The position numbers and the translations under genes were made by a program. Positions 8,055 to 15,716 of a stretch of 64,000 bases of DNA are shown one piece after another (position 1 is the first letter of the stretch; every line of letters begins with the position of its first letter). The DNA lies in assembly GCF_001279695.1 (NCBI RefSeq), contig NZ_LGDD01000328.1, positions 124,001 through 188,000 on the forward strand. Reading direction: 5' to 3'. Source of the stretch: Streptomyces sp. WM6378 (GTDB lineage: Bacteria > Actinomycetota > Actinomycetes > Streptomycetales > Streptomycetaceae). The notes below the pieces were generated by a model. It did no database searches and was not told the origin of the DNA. It worked only from the letters and a program-made list of their open reading frames with translations.

Positions 8055-8505
8055 AGGTGGCGTCGGCGTCGAACGGGGGGCGCTCGCCCGGATCCAGCTT
8101 CTCGCGCTTCTTCAGCAGGTCGGGGGTGCCGCCCGAGCCGTTCACCGAGCCGTTGGCGGCCGTGGTGGCGGTGGCCGATTCGCGGCCGTGCACCGCGTCC
8201 GCGACCTCTTCCATGTCCTTGCGGAGGTCGAAGCTGTTGCGGATCTCCTTGAGCCCCAGGTCGTCGTTGTCCATGAGCTGCTTGCGGACGAACGTCTTGG
8301 GGTTGAGGTCCTCGAACTCGAAGTCCTTGAACTCCGGGCCGAGCTCGGCCCGGATGTCCTGCTTGGCGCTCTCGGAGAAGCTGCGCACCTTGCGGATGAC
8401 GTTCGAGACGTCCTGGATCAGCTTGGGCAGCTTGTCCGGACCGAAGATGAGCACGGCGAGGACCACGAGTGTGACCAGCTCCATGGGCCCGATGTCGTTG
8501 AACAC
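8053..8505 (-). CDS. tatB: Twin-arginine translocase subunit TatB, 150 aa
   Basis: Membrane component of the Tat pathway that exports folded proteins; with TatC it recognises the twin-arginine signal. The short N-terminal helix (GPMELVTLVVLAVLIFGPDKLPKL) contains the conserved Glu and the FGP hinge of TatA/B proteins, followed by an amphipathic helix and a long charged tail with FDADAT at the end. Length and tail fit TatB rather than TatA. It lies last in the sigma/anti-sigma/htrA series, behind a hairpin, as in mycobacteria. TatA and TatC are not in the window. Confidence 0.92.
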   Translation of the reverse strand: MFNDIGPMELVTLVVLAVLIFGPDKLPKLIQDVSNVIRKVRSFSESAKQDIRAELGPEFKDFEFEDLNPKTFVRKQLMDNDDLGLKEIRNSFDLRKDMEEVADAVHGRESATATTAANGSVNGSGGTPDLLKKREKLDPGERPPFDADAT

Positions 8506-8650
8506 CCGCTGCTCCTCGTGTTCTCAGTGCTCGCGATCTCGGCGCTTGGTTCTCAGCCCCGCGTCCGGTCATGGACCGCTCCACGGTACCCGGCCGAGCT
8601 GTCGGCGCGGTACCCGCGGGGTGACCTTTGGGCATCGGTACGGGGCCGGT

Positions 8651-8675
8651 GGGGCGCCCGGCCCGCGGGCGCCCC
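8651..8675 (-). terminator. Hairpin between htrA and tatB
   Basis: GGGGCGCCCG and CGGGCGCCCC form a perfect ten-pair stem with a five-base loop, eleven bases beyond the htrA stop codon. It probably ends or attenuates sigma-htrA transcripts before tatB. Confidence 0.6.
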
Positions 8676-8686
8676 GAAAGCCGGGG

Positions 8687-10534
8687 TCAGGACGAGGCGC
8701 CGAGCGTCAGAGTGAGCTCCTGCTCCTTGCCGTCCCGCTGGACCGTGAGCTTGAGCTGGTCGCCGGGGCGGTGCGCGCGGATCTTCACTATCAGCTCCTC
8801 GCCGCTGTGCACCCGCTGGCCGTCCACCTTGGTGATCACGTCCTGCGACCTGATGCCCGCCTTGGCGCCGGGGCCGTCGGTGGCGACGGCCTGCTTGCCG
8901 TCGCTGGCCTTGTCGCCGACCCGGGCGCCGTCGCCGGTGAACTTCATGTCGAGCGTGACGCCGATCACCGGGTGCGTGGCCCTGCCCGTGTTGATCAGCT
9001 CCTCGGCGACCCGCTTGGCCTGGTTGACCGGTATGGCGAAGCCGAGCCCGATCGATCCCGCCTGGCCACCGCTGCCCTCCGTGCTGCCGCTCCCGGCCGA
9101 CCTGATCGCGCTGTTGATGCCGATGACGCGGGCCTTGGAGTCGACGAGCGGCCCGCCGGAGTTGCCCGGGTTTATGGGGGCGTCGGTCTGGAGCGCGTCG
9201 ACATAGCTGACGTCGCTGCCGTCGCCGCTCTCGCCCCCGGCCGTGATCGGGCGCTCCTTGGCGCTGATGATCCCGGACGTCACCGTGTTGGAGAGGTCGA
9301 AGGGTGCCCCGATGGCCACCACCGGGTCGCCGACCAGGACGTTGTCGGAATTGCCGAGCGGCAGCGGCTTCATGCCCGATACGCCGTCGACCTTGACGAC
9401 CGCGAGGTCGTACCCCGAGTCGCGGCCGACCACCTGGGCGGGCGCGCTCTCGCCCCCGCTGAAGGTCACCGAGATCTTCCCCGAGTCGCCCGCCGGCTGG
9501 ACGACGTGGTTGTTGGTCAGGATGTGCCCGGCGTTGTCGAGCACGAAGCCGGTGCCCGTGCCGGACTCGGTGGCGCCGGTGACGTGGATGGTGACCACGC
9601 TCGGCAGCGCGCTCGCGGCGATCCCGGCGACGCTGTCCGGCGCCCGGCCCTGCGGCTCCTTGCCGGATTGGGGCAGCTTGACGCTGGTGATGCCGCCGTT
9701 GCGCTCGACGTACGCGCCCACCCCACCGCCGATGCCGCCCGCGACCAGGGCGAGCAGCACGGCCCCGACGAGCAGGGCCCCGCGCCGCGGCTTCCCCGGC
9801 TCGGGCCGCCCGACCTGCGTGAGCGGCTCCCCGGGCGCGCCCCAGGGGTCGTACTGCAGCCACTGCGAGGCGGGCGGAGCAGGAGGCGCCGCAGGCGCGG
9901 CGTAGGCGGACGGCGGCGCGGACCCCTGCTGTACGGGGGCCTGCGGCGTCGGCGCCGGGGCGGCGGCCGGGGCTGCCGGTGCCTGAGGTGCGGCACAGGC
10001 GGACTGCTGAGGCAGTGAGGTGCCCCCCGGCGGCGTCGGCACCGGCCGCTGCACGGGCGGCGCGGGCGCCCACGGCCCGGGGCCGCCGTAGGGCGGCGTG
10101 CCATAGGGATCCGGCGCGTGCAGGGGCTGCCGGGGCGCGACGGGCTCGGACTCGACGACCGGGTTGGTGATCGGCTCGGGGGCGGGCCCGGGGGGTGCGT
10201 CGTGTGCCGCGTGCGGGTCGCCCGCGTCGTCGCTCACCGGGGCCGGGGTGGCAGGCGGCGCGTCCTGGGGCGACGGGGCGACCGGGCTCGCGTCCCGGGC
10301 GGGCGGAACCTGCGGGTTCGCGTCCTGGAGCGGCTCCGCCGACGACACGTTCGCGGGCTGTGCCTCGGCCGCCGGCGCGGGCCGAGCCGCCCCGCCCACT
10401 GCCATCGGCGGAGCCAAGTCATAGGTGTCGGCCGGGACTTCGGCCGGGGCCGGGGCTTCGGTTTCGCGGGGGCGGCCTGCCTGCGGTCGGCTCCACCACT
10501 TCGGCTTCGGCCCGGTGGGCTTCTGCTCGTTCAT
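8687..10534 (-). CDS. htrA: HtrA-like membrane-anchored serine protease with PDZ domain, 615 aa
   Basis: Trypsin-like envelope protease that degrades misfolded exported proteins. Residues 1-245 are a Pro/Ala-rich cytosolic extension, 252-274 a membrane helix (GALLVGAVLLALVAGGIGGG), then a protease domain with His343 in TNNHVV, Asp376 in GYDLAVV and Ser459 in GNSGGPL, and a C-terminal PDZ domain (GAKAGIRSQDVITKVDG). The catalytic triad is intact. The chosen ATG has GGGGAG just upstream; a start at 10576 is possible. It follows the anti-sigma gene and is the expected effector of this envelope-stress module, matching M. tuberculosis sigE-rseA-htrA. Confidence 0.92.
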   Translation of the reverse strand: MNEQKPTGPKPKWWSRPQAGRPRETEAPAPAEVPADTYDLAPPMAVGGAARPAPAAEAQPANVSSAEPLQDANPQVPPARDASPVAPSPQDAPPATPAPVSDDAGDPHAAHDAPPGPAPEPITNPVVESEPVAPRQPLHAPDPYGTPPYGGPGPWAPAPPVQRPVPTPPGGTSLPQQSACAAPQAPAAPAAAPAPTPQAPVQQGSAPPSAYAAPAAPPAPPASQWLQYDPWGAPGEPLTQVGRPEPGKPRRGALLVGAVLLALVAGGIGGGVGAYVERNGGITSVKLPQSGKEPQGRAPDSVAGIAASALPSVVTIHVTGATESGTGTGFVLDNAGHILTNNHVVQPAGDSGKISVTFSGGESAPAQVVGRDSGYDLAVVKVDGVSGMKPLPLGNSDNVLVGDPVVAIGAPFDLSNTVTSGIISAKERPITAGGESGDGSDVSYVDALQTDAPINPGNSGGPLVDSKARVIGINSAIRSAGSGSTEGSGGQAGSIGLGFAIPVNQAKRVAEELINTGRATHPVIGVTLDMKFTGDGARVGDKASDGKQAVATDGPGAKAGIRSQDVITKVDGQRVHSGEELIVKIRAHRPGDQLKLTVQRDGKEQELTLTLGASS

Positions 10535-10624
10535 GCTCTCCCCGCAACTGGCTTCCCTGCGTGCTCCGACGAGCACCCCTCCCCCGGATTCAACCAGGTT
10601 GCCGGGGGCGAGGGCAGGGCGCGG

Positions 10625-11596
10625 TCAGCGCCGGGCGGTGAGCGGGAGCCCGGAGGCGATCGGAGCCGCCAGATGCGCCACCGGGGCCGCCGACGGCGTG
10701 ACGGCGAGCGCTCCGGTCGTGAGGTCCGTCGTGGTGAGCGGGAGCGTCGCCACCGCCGGCCGTATCAACGGGGGCAGGGACGAGCCGTTCAGCCGGGCCG
10801 CCGGGAACGCGCCGCCCAGCTGCTGGACGGGCCCGTTCTGCGCGGGCATGCCGCTCAGGCCGCGCGGGGCCGGGGCCGGGGGCTGTGCGGACATGGCCGA
10901 AAGGAGGCTTGCCGCAGCGCCGCCGCGACGGCGGTCCTCGGCCGAACTGCCGCTCGGCGCCGGGGAGTTGGAGCGGATCGGGACGACATTGCTGCCGCTG
11001 CCCGCCGCGCGGGCCCCGGACGTCGAGCTCAGCGGCAGGGTGCCACCGAGCGCGATCGCCGCAAGCGACACGGCACTGGCGGCGGCGAACGCGAATCTGC
11101 GGCCGCGCCATGCCGAGCCCGAGCGGTCCTGCTCGGGCCTGCCCACCTCGTGGATGCGGAAGCCGCCGCTCAGCCCGTCGGGCAGCACCGCCGCATGGGA
11201 GCCGACCGGGACGTAGCCGAAGCCGCCCGAGCGGGGAACGCGCGGGTCCCCGGGGCCGCCCGCGGTGGGGGTCAGCACCCCGATTCCTCCGAAGAACCCG
11301 TCGGCCTGGCGCCCCCCGCCGAACGGTGAATCGCCGTCGTCACCCCCGGATCCGGTGGGCCCGCCGGGCAGTCCCTGGAGCCGGGCGAGGAAGCCTTCGG
11401 AGGGCGGCGGCGGAGCCGCCCGGGCGAAGACGTTCTTCAGGTTGCGCTGGGCGTCGGCCTCCGCCTTGCACTTGGCGCAGGTCGCGAGGTGGGCCAGGAC
11501 GCGCTCGCGGGCATCGTGGTTCAGCTCGCCGTCGACCAGGGCCGCGAGCCGGTCCCCGAGGTGCTGTTCCGCCGGGGTGGGACTCGTACCACTCAC
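10625..11596 (-). CDS. Zinc-binding anti-sigma factor (RseA-like), transmembrane, 323 aa
   Basis: Probable inhibitor of the ECF sigma factor encoded just upstream. An N-terminal ZAS domain is shown by HLATCAKC (His36, Cys40, Cys43), the HxxxCxxC zinc motif. A Gly/Pro-rich linker leads to a hydrophobic stretch at about 168-187 ([18 protein letters not shown]), followed by a low-complexity extracellular part. The GTG start overlaps the sigma TGA as GTGA, ensuring stoichiometric production. M. tuberculosis RseA is smaller and cytosolic as I recall, so a membrane-spanning form here would sense signals outside the membrane. Release could be by redox change at the zinc site or proteolysis; neither is shown. 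Confidence 0.88.
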   Translation of the reverse strand: MSGTSPTPAEQHLGDRLAALVDGELNHDARERVLAHLATCAKCKAEADAQRNLKNVFARAAPPPPSEGFLARLQGLPGGPTGSGGDDGDSPFGGGRQADGFFGGIGVLTPTAGGPGDPRVPRSGGFGYVPVGSHAAVLPDGLSGGFRIHEVGRPEQDRSGSAWRGRRFAFAAASAVSLAAIALGGTLPLSSTSGARAAGSGSNVVPIRSNSPAPSGSSAEDRRRGGAAASLLSAMSAQPPAPAPRGLSGMPAQNGPVQQLGGAFPAARLNGSSLPPLIRPAVATLPLTTTDLTTGALAVTPSAAPVAHLAAPIASGLPLTARR

Positions 11597-12369
11597 GCCG
11601 TCCCCTCTCCGGCCACCCCGAGAGCTCCCGGCGCCACCCCCGCCAGCGCGCGCTGCTGCTCGGCGCGGGCTTCGGGCGAACGGTGCTGGAGGGCCTTGCG
11701 CAGGTGGGAACGGCCGCGGTGGATCCGGCTGCGGACGGTGCCGAGCTTCACTCCGAGGGTGGCCGCGATCTCCTCGTACGAGAGGCCCTCGATGTCACAC
11801 AGGACGACGGCCGCACGGAACTCGGGCGCGAGGGTGTCGAGCGCCTGCTGGACGTCGGCGTCGAAGTGGGCGTCGTTGAAGACCTGTTGGGGGTTGGGCT
11901 CGCGACTGGGCAGCCGCTCCGCCGCGTCGTCGCCGAGCGCGTCGAAACGGATGCGCTGGCGGCGGCGCACCATGTCCAGGAAGAGGTTGGTGGTGATGCG
12001 GTGCAGCCAGCCCTCGAAAGTGCCCGGCGTGTACGTCGACAAGGAGCGGAAGACGCGGACGAAGACCTCTTGCGTGAGGTCCTCCGCATCGTGCTGGTTT
12101 CCCGTCAGGCGGTAGGCGAGGCGGTAGACCCGGCCGCTGTGCGTGCTGACGATCTCCTCCCACGAAGGGGGAGTCCACGCCTGGGAATCCGCGTCGGCGA
12201 AGGTCGCGGTGGTTGCGGAGCTGGTAGCGCGGGAACGGTCAGCAATGTTGGTCACGGATTTCGGCTCACCCGCCGACCTGAGAAAGCGCCGCAGCACTCC
12301 TCCCCGATCCACAGGCGCAGCCGCACCTCCCCTGTCGGCTCTGGTGGTGTCCAGTGGAGCCCCTACCAT
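11593..12369 (-). CDS. ECF sigma factor, orthologue of mycobacterial SigE, 258 aa
   Basis: Directs RNA polymerase to envelope-stress promoters. Region 2 is seen as [25 protein letters not shown] with [17 protein letters not shown]; region 4 as [32 protein letters not shown]. Identity with the SigE type rests mainly on order (methyltransferase divergent; anti-sigma, htrA, tatB downstream). It is not the protein called SigE in S. coelicolor. The start is uncertain: ATG 12369 has GAGGTGG nearby, ATG 12453 has GGGGGAG, and GTG 12255 would leave 220 residues. Codon use before about 12200 is poor in G/C third positions, arguing that the extreme N-terminus is weakly constrained or leader. Confidence 0.88.
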   Translation of the reverse strand: MVGAPLDTTRADRGGAAAPVDRGGVLRRFLRSAGEPKSVTNIADRSRATSSATTATFADADSQAWTPPSWEEIVSTHSGRVYRLAYRLTGNQHDAEDLTQEVFVRVFRSLSTYTPGTFEGWLHRITTNLFLDMVRRRQRIRFDALGDDAAERLPSREPNPQQVFNDAHFDADVQQALDTLAPEFRAAVVLCDIEGLSYEEIAATLGVKLGTVRSRIHRGRSHLRKALQHRSPEARAEQQRALAGVAPGALGVAGEGTA

Positions 12370-12535
12370 AGCCACCTCGCCCGTTAGCTCCGGATAAGAA
12401 TCTTTACGTGCATTTGGGACCGGCTTCCGGCCCCGTTCCCCGAACTTGTCCATGCGCTCCCCCCGCGGTTCCCCCTGCCCTCCATAACGCGCGGTCCCAT
12501 CTGCGGGTTCCCGACTCCAGCGGATACAGTCACCG

Positions 12536-13201
12536 TTGCGCCAACACAGGGGACAGGAGAGGGCCATTACCGCCAACCGGCAGACGAGCTGGGCGTTCGC
12601 GGACGCCTTTGTCGCCGAGGACGACGCGCTGCGCTGGGCCCGTGACCGGGCCCGGGAGGCAGGCCTGCGTTCGGTGTCCCCGGGGACAGGCGCCGCGCTG
12701 CGGCTGCTCGCTGCCACGGCGGACGCGAAGGCGGTCGCGGAGATCGGCACCGGCACCGGCGTCTCCGGCATCTACCTTCTGCAGGGCCTGCGTCCGGACG
12801 GCGTGCTGACCACCGTCGACCCGGAGCCGGACCGCCAGCAGTTCGCCAAGCAGGCGTTCCGCGCCGCCGGCTTCGCGGGCAACCGGGCCCGGTTCATCCC
12901 CGGGCCGGCCCTGGACGTACTGCCGCGGCTCGCGGACGGCGGGTACGACCTGGTGTTCTGCGACGGCGACCGCATGGAGTCCCTGGACGTGCTCGCTGAA
13001 TCGTTGCGCCTGCTACGACCGGGCGGGATCGTCTGCTTCGAGGGCGTCTTCGCCGATGGCCGTACGGTCGATTCGGGGGTCCAGCCGGCCGAGGTGCTGC
13101 GGCTGCGCGAACTGCTGCGCACGGTGCGCGAGAGCACGGAGCTCGTGGAGTCGCTGCTTCCGGTCGGCGACGGACTGCTCTGCGCGGTGCGCCGCGGCTG
13201 A
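12536..13201 (+). CDS. SAM-dependent O-methyltransferase, 221 aa from TTG
   Basis: Class I methyltransferase of the O-methyltransferase family 3 type (catechol/caffeoyl-CoA-like). The SAM site is [17 protein letters not shown] near residue 67-83; later motifs are [17 protein letters not shown] and [13 protein letters not shown], with the acidic residues usual at the metal site. It is divergent from the sigma gene, matching Rv1220c beside sigE. The start is odd: TTG 12536 has no ribosome site, whereas AGGAGAGG lies ideally before an in-frame ATT at 12566. The protein may therefore be 211 aa from a rare AUU start. Substrate unknown. Confidence 0.85.
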   Translation: MRQHRGQERAITANRQTSWAFADAFVAEDDALRWARDRAREAGLRSVSPGTGAALRLLAATADAKAVAEIGTGTGVSGIYLLQGLRPDGVLTTVDPEPDRQQFAKQAFRAAGFAGNRARFIPGPALDVLPRLADGGYDLVFCDGDRMESLDVLAESLRLLRPGGIVCFEGVFADGRTVDSGVQPAEVLRLRELLRTVRESTELVESLLPVGDGLLCAVRRG

Positions 13202-13237
13202 CCGGCCGCCCGCTCCCGCATGGCCCCGCACGCACAA

Positions 13238-13287
13238 CACCGCCCCGGCACGGCACGCACTCACGTGCGTACCGAACCGGGGCGGTG
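13238..13287. terminator. Nested bidirectional terminator
   Basis: An outer stem of CACCGCCCCGG with CCGGGGCGGTG encloses an inner ACGCAC/GTGCGT hairpin with a four-base loop. It lies between the convergent methyltransferase and DUF3117 genes. Confidence 0.7.
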
Positions 13288-13312
13288 AAGAGTCTGGGTC
13301 GAACCCGCTAAC

Positions 13313-13480
13313 TCAGCCGACGACCTTCTTCAGGGCATCGCCGAGTGCATCGGCCTCGTCCGGAGTCAGCTCGACGACAAGCCGACCGCCGCCTTCGAGC
13401 GGAACGCGCATGACAATGCCCCGCCCCTCCTTGGTCACCTCGAGCGGGCCGTCGCCCGTCCGCGGCTTCATGGCCGCCAT
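13313..13480 (-). CDS. DUF3117 family small protein, 55 aa
   Basis: Very short, highly conserved actinobacterial protein beginning MAAMKPRTGDGPLE, with EGRGIVMRVPLEGGG and VELTPDEADALGDAL. It is soluble with a beta-hairpin-like centre and acidic helical end. Function is unknown. GGAAGGGG lies seven bases before the ATG; the frame extends upstream to 13558 but with no support. Its M. tuberculosis counterpart (Rv1211, from memory) lies next to the tag gene in the same block. Confidence 0.9.
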   Translation of the reverse strand: MAAMKPRTGDGPLEVTKEGRGIVMRVPLEGGGRLVVELTPDEADALGDALKKVVG

Positions 13481-13800
13481 GCTCGTTCCCCTTCCTGAAA
13501 CCAGCTCATCGTCAGCCGACGGCCCCCGGGATTGGGCACGCGTCACGGCATCGAACACATTGCTTCCAGGTCATTATCCCGCATCGCAGGACCCGATGAC
13601 CAACATCGGTCTGCATCGCTTGAGCAACGCGCTCTATCAAAACCACTCAATTCGGCGATCCGCCTGCGATACTTCGCCGCCGCGCGTTCCTCCCCGCGCC
13701 CCGATTGTTTGACGCAGGTCACATGCCCACCACTCGCGATCTCCGCCATGCTGAGCGGATACGACACCGCAAGAAGCATCCGCGACGGAGGGGATCCACC
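13481..13800. other. 320-bp divergent intergenic region
   Basis: Between DUF3117 and the enoyl-CoA hydratase genes. It is richer in A/T than its surroundings (for example TCTATCAAAACCACTCAATTCG) and holds a candidate promoter for DUF3117. I see no gene in it. GGAGGGG precedes the hydratase ATG. Confidence 0.6.
13573..13603 (-). promoter_or_regulatory. Candidate promoter for the DUF3117 gene
   Basis: On the minus strand TTGGTC and GATAAT are 19 bases apart. The -10 is good and the -35 fair, but the spacing is at the long end for a housekeeping promoter. Confidence 0.35.
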
Positions 13801-14601
13801 ATGGCCGACACCGTGCTGTACGAGGTGAGCGACGGGCTCGCGACGATCACGATCAACCGGCCCGAGGCCATGAACGCCATGAACACGGAGGCGAAGGTCG
13901 CGCTCCGCGAGGCGGTGCGGGCCGCCGCCTCGGACCCGGCGGTACGGGCCGTGCTGCTGACCGCGACCGGCCGGGCGTTCTGTGTCGGGCAGGACCTCAA
14001 GGAGCACGTCGCTTCCCTGACGGCGGACCGCGAGGCGGGCACGGGGCAGACCATGAGCACCGTGCAGGAGCACTACAACCCGATCCTGAAGGCGCTCACC
14101 GAGATGCCGAAGCCCGTGGTGGCCGGCGTCAACGGCGTGGCGGCGGGCGCCGGGCTCGGCTTCGCGCTGGCCGCGGACTACCGGGTGGTCGCGGACACGT
14201 CCGCGTTCAACACCTCGTTCGCCGGCGTCGCCCTGACCGCCGACTCCGGCGTCTCGTGGACGCTGCCGCGCCTGATCGGCCAGTCCCGCGCGGCCGACCT
14301 GCTGCTGTTCCCGCGCTCGATCTCCGCGTCGGAGGCGTACGAGATCGGCCTGGTCAACAAGGTCGTGCCGGCCGCCGAGCTGGCCGCCGAGGCCCTCGCG
14401 GTGGCCCGCACCCTGGCGGCGGGTCCGACCGTGGCGTACGGCGCGCTCAAGGAGTCGCTGGCCTACGGTGCGGGCCACACGCTGGCCGAGGCGCTGGAGA
14501 AGGAGGACGAGCTCCAGACGAAGGCGGGCGCCTCCGAGGACCACGCCATCGCGGTGGCCGCGTTCCTCGCCAAGGAGAAGCCGAAGTACGTCGGCCGCTG
14601 A
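13801..14601 (+). CDS. Enoyl-CoA hydratase/isomerase family protein, 266 aa
   Basis: Crotonase-fold enzyme, likely acting on acyl-CoA thioesters. The N-terminal ITINRPEAMNAMN and the oxyanion-hole segment GVNGVAAGAGLGFALAADYRV near residue 105-125 are diagnostic, and FNTSFAGVALTADSG-VSW corresponds to the active-site helix. The family's second catalytic Glu is replaced by Asp in TADSG, as in PaaG-like phenylacetate-pathway isomerases, so a simple hydratase role is not assured. Its best domain resemblance is to PaaG/2-(1,2-epoxyphenylacetyl)-CoA isomerase. No paa genes are nearby. Clear GGAGGGG before the ATG. Confidence 0.85.
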   Translation: MADTVLYEVSDGLATITINRPEAMNAMNTEAKVALREAVRAAASDPAVRAVLLTATGRAFCVGQDLKEHVASLTADREAGTGQTMSTVQEHYNPILKALTEMPKPVVAGVNGVAAGAGLGFALAADYRVVADTSAFNTSFAGVALTADSGVSWTLPRLIGQSRAADLLLFPRSISASEAYEIGLVNKVVPAAELAAEALAVARTLAAGPTVAYGALKESLAYGAGHTLAEALEKEDELQTKAGASEDHAIAVAAFLAKEKPKYVGR

Positions 14602-14616
14602 GCCGGGCGGTTCGAG

Positions 14617-14646
14617 CCCGGGGGCGGCCTCAGGCGCCGCCCCGGG
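14617..14646. terminator. GC hairpin overlapping the end of tag
   Basis: CCCGGGGGCGGC pairs with GCCGCCCCGGG with one bulged G; the tag stop codon lies in the loop. It lies between two convergent genes and may end both transcripts. Confidence 0.45.
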
Positions 14647-15211
14647 CCACGCAGTCCACGAGGTGGTCGTCGACCAGGCCGCACGCCTGCATCAGGGCGT
14701 ACGCCGTCGTCGGGCCGATGAAGCGCAGGCCGCGCTTCTTCAGGGCCTTGGACAGGGCCGTCGACTCGTCGGTGACGGCCGGGACTTCGGACAGCGTGCG
14801 GGGGGCCGGGCGGGTCGCCGGGTCCGGGGCGTACGACCAGATGAGGGCGTCGAGCTCGCCGGGCGACCAGGTGGCGAGCGCCTGCGCGTTGGCGATCGTC
14901 GCCCCGATCTTGAGGCGGTTGCGGATGATGCCCGCGTCGCCGAGCAGCCGCTCCTCGTCGGCGTCGGTGAACTCCGCGACCGCCGCGATCCTGAAGTCGG
15001 CGAAGGCCCGCCGGAAGCCCTCGCGGCGGCGCAGGATCGTGATCCAGGAGAGCCCCGACTGGAAGGCCTCCAGGCAGAGCCGCTCGTACAGCGCGTCGTC
15101 GCCGTGCACCGGGCGGCCCCACTCGGTGTCGTGGTACGCCACGTACTCCTCGGCGGAAAGCCCCCAGGGGCAGCGCAGCAGGCCGTCGGGGCCGGGGATC
15201 GCGCCGCTCAT
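14630..15211 (-). CDS. tag: DNA-3-methyladenine glycosylase I, 193 aa
   Basis: Base-excision repair enzyme that removes 3-methyladenine from alkylated DNA. LLRCPWGLSAEEYVAYHDTEWG at the N-terminus, with the zinc-site Cys, and FQSGLSWITILRRREGFR are family hallmarks; the C-terminal GPTTAYALMQACGLVDDH-LVDC carries further zinc-binding His and Cys. The ATG overlaps the stop of the DivIVA-like gene as ATGA, so the two are translated together. Homologous to TagA (Rv1210) in mycobacteria, which also follows a DivIVA-like gene. Confidence 0.92.
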   Translation of the reverse strand: MSGAIPGPDGLLRCPWGLSAEEYVAYHDTEWGRPVHGDDALYERLCLEAFQSGLSWITILRRREGFRRAFADFRIAAVAEFTDADEERLLGDAGIIRNRLKIGATIANAQALATWSPGELDALIWSYAPDPATRPAPRTLSEVPAVTDESTALSKALKKRGLRFIGPTTAYALMQACGLVDDHLVDCVARGGA

Positions 15212-15603
15212 CGCCGGGGTTCCTCGTCGGACGGCTCGGTCGCGGGGTCCTGTGCGGCGGGAGCTTGTGGCGCGGGGCCCTGGCCGCCGGTCACGAGGCG
15301 CTTCCGGCTGCCTTCGAGCGTGGTCTGGAGCTCGGTGATCCGCGCGTCCCGCTCGGCGAGCTCCGCGCTCAGCCTGCTCAGCACGTCGTCGACGTCCGCC
15401 ATCCGGTAGCCCCGAAGGACCACCGGGATGCGCAGCGCCTCCACGTCGGCCCGGGCCACCGGGCGGTGCTCGGGCAGCGGATCCACCAGGTGCTCCGGCT
15501 CGGTGTCCGGCAGCACCGCGCCGTCGTCGCCACCTCCGCCCACCACGGCGAGGGTCACGGCGGCGACCACGACGACCATCGCGATCAGCAAGAACCAGAA
15601 CAC
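15208..15603 (-). CDS. DivIVA-domain membrane-anchored protein, 131 aa
   Basis: The protein starts with one membrane helix (FWFLLIAMVVVVAAVTLAVV). A short linker leads to LRGYRMADVDDVLSRLSAELAERDARI, which matches the N-terminal GYxxxxVDxxL signature of DivIVA/Wag31 proteins and then forms a coiled coil. The Ala/Pro/Glu-rich C-terminus is disordered. The GTG at 15603 has AGAGG eight bases upstream and places the helix at the N-terminus; a start at 15660 is possible. A role at the membrane in division or polar growth is inferred from the domain only. Counterpart of Rv1209. Confidence 0.8.
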   Translation of the reverse strand: MFWFLLIAMVVVVAAVTLAVVGGGGDDGAVLPDTEPEHLVDPLPEHRPVARADVEALRIPVVLRGYRMADVDDVLSRLSAELAERDARITELQTTLEGSRKRLVTGGQGPAPQAPAAQDPATEPSDEEPRR

Positions 15604-15716
15604 GAGCGAGCCTCTTCCCGACGCCGGAAACTGTTCGGGTCCGATCGTGCCATGCGGCACTGACAGTTAGGGTCGCAGGCGGACAACGGCCCGGACCACA
15701 GCAAAGGACACAGGGG

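Noticed and set aside
8048..10018. A 656-codon plus-strand frame over tatB and htrA
   Set aside because: No recognisable domain; complete TatB and HtrA with intact motifs lie opposite.
12370..12771. Extension of the sigma factor to 392 codons
   Set aside because: The extra part overlaps the divergent methyltransferase gene and has atypical codon use.
13238..13287. Nested hairpin as a tRNA or riboswitch
   Set aside because: No cloverleaf or anticodon arm; position between convergent stops fits a terminator.
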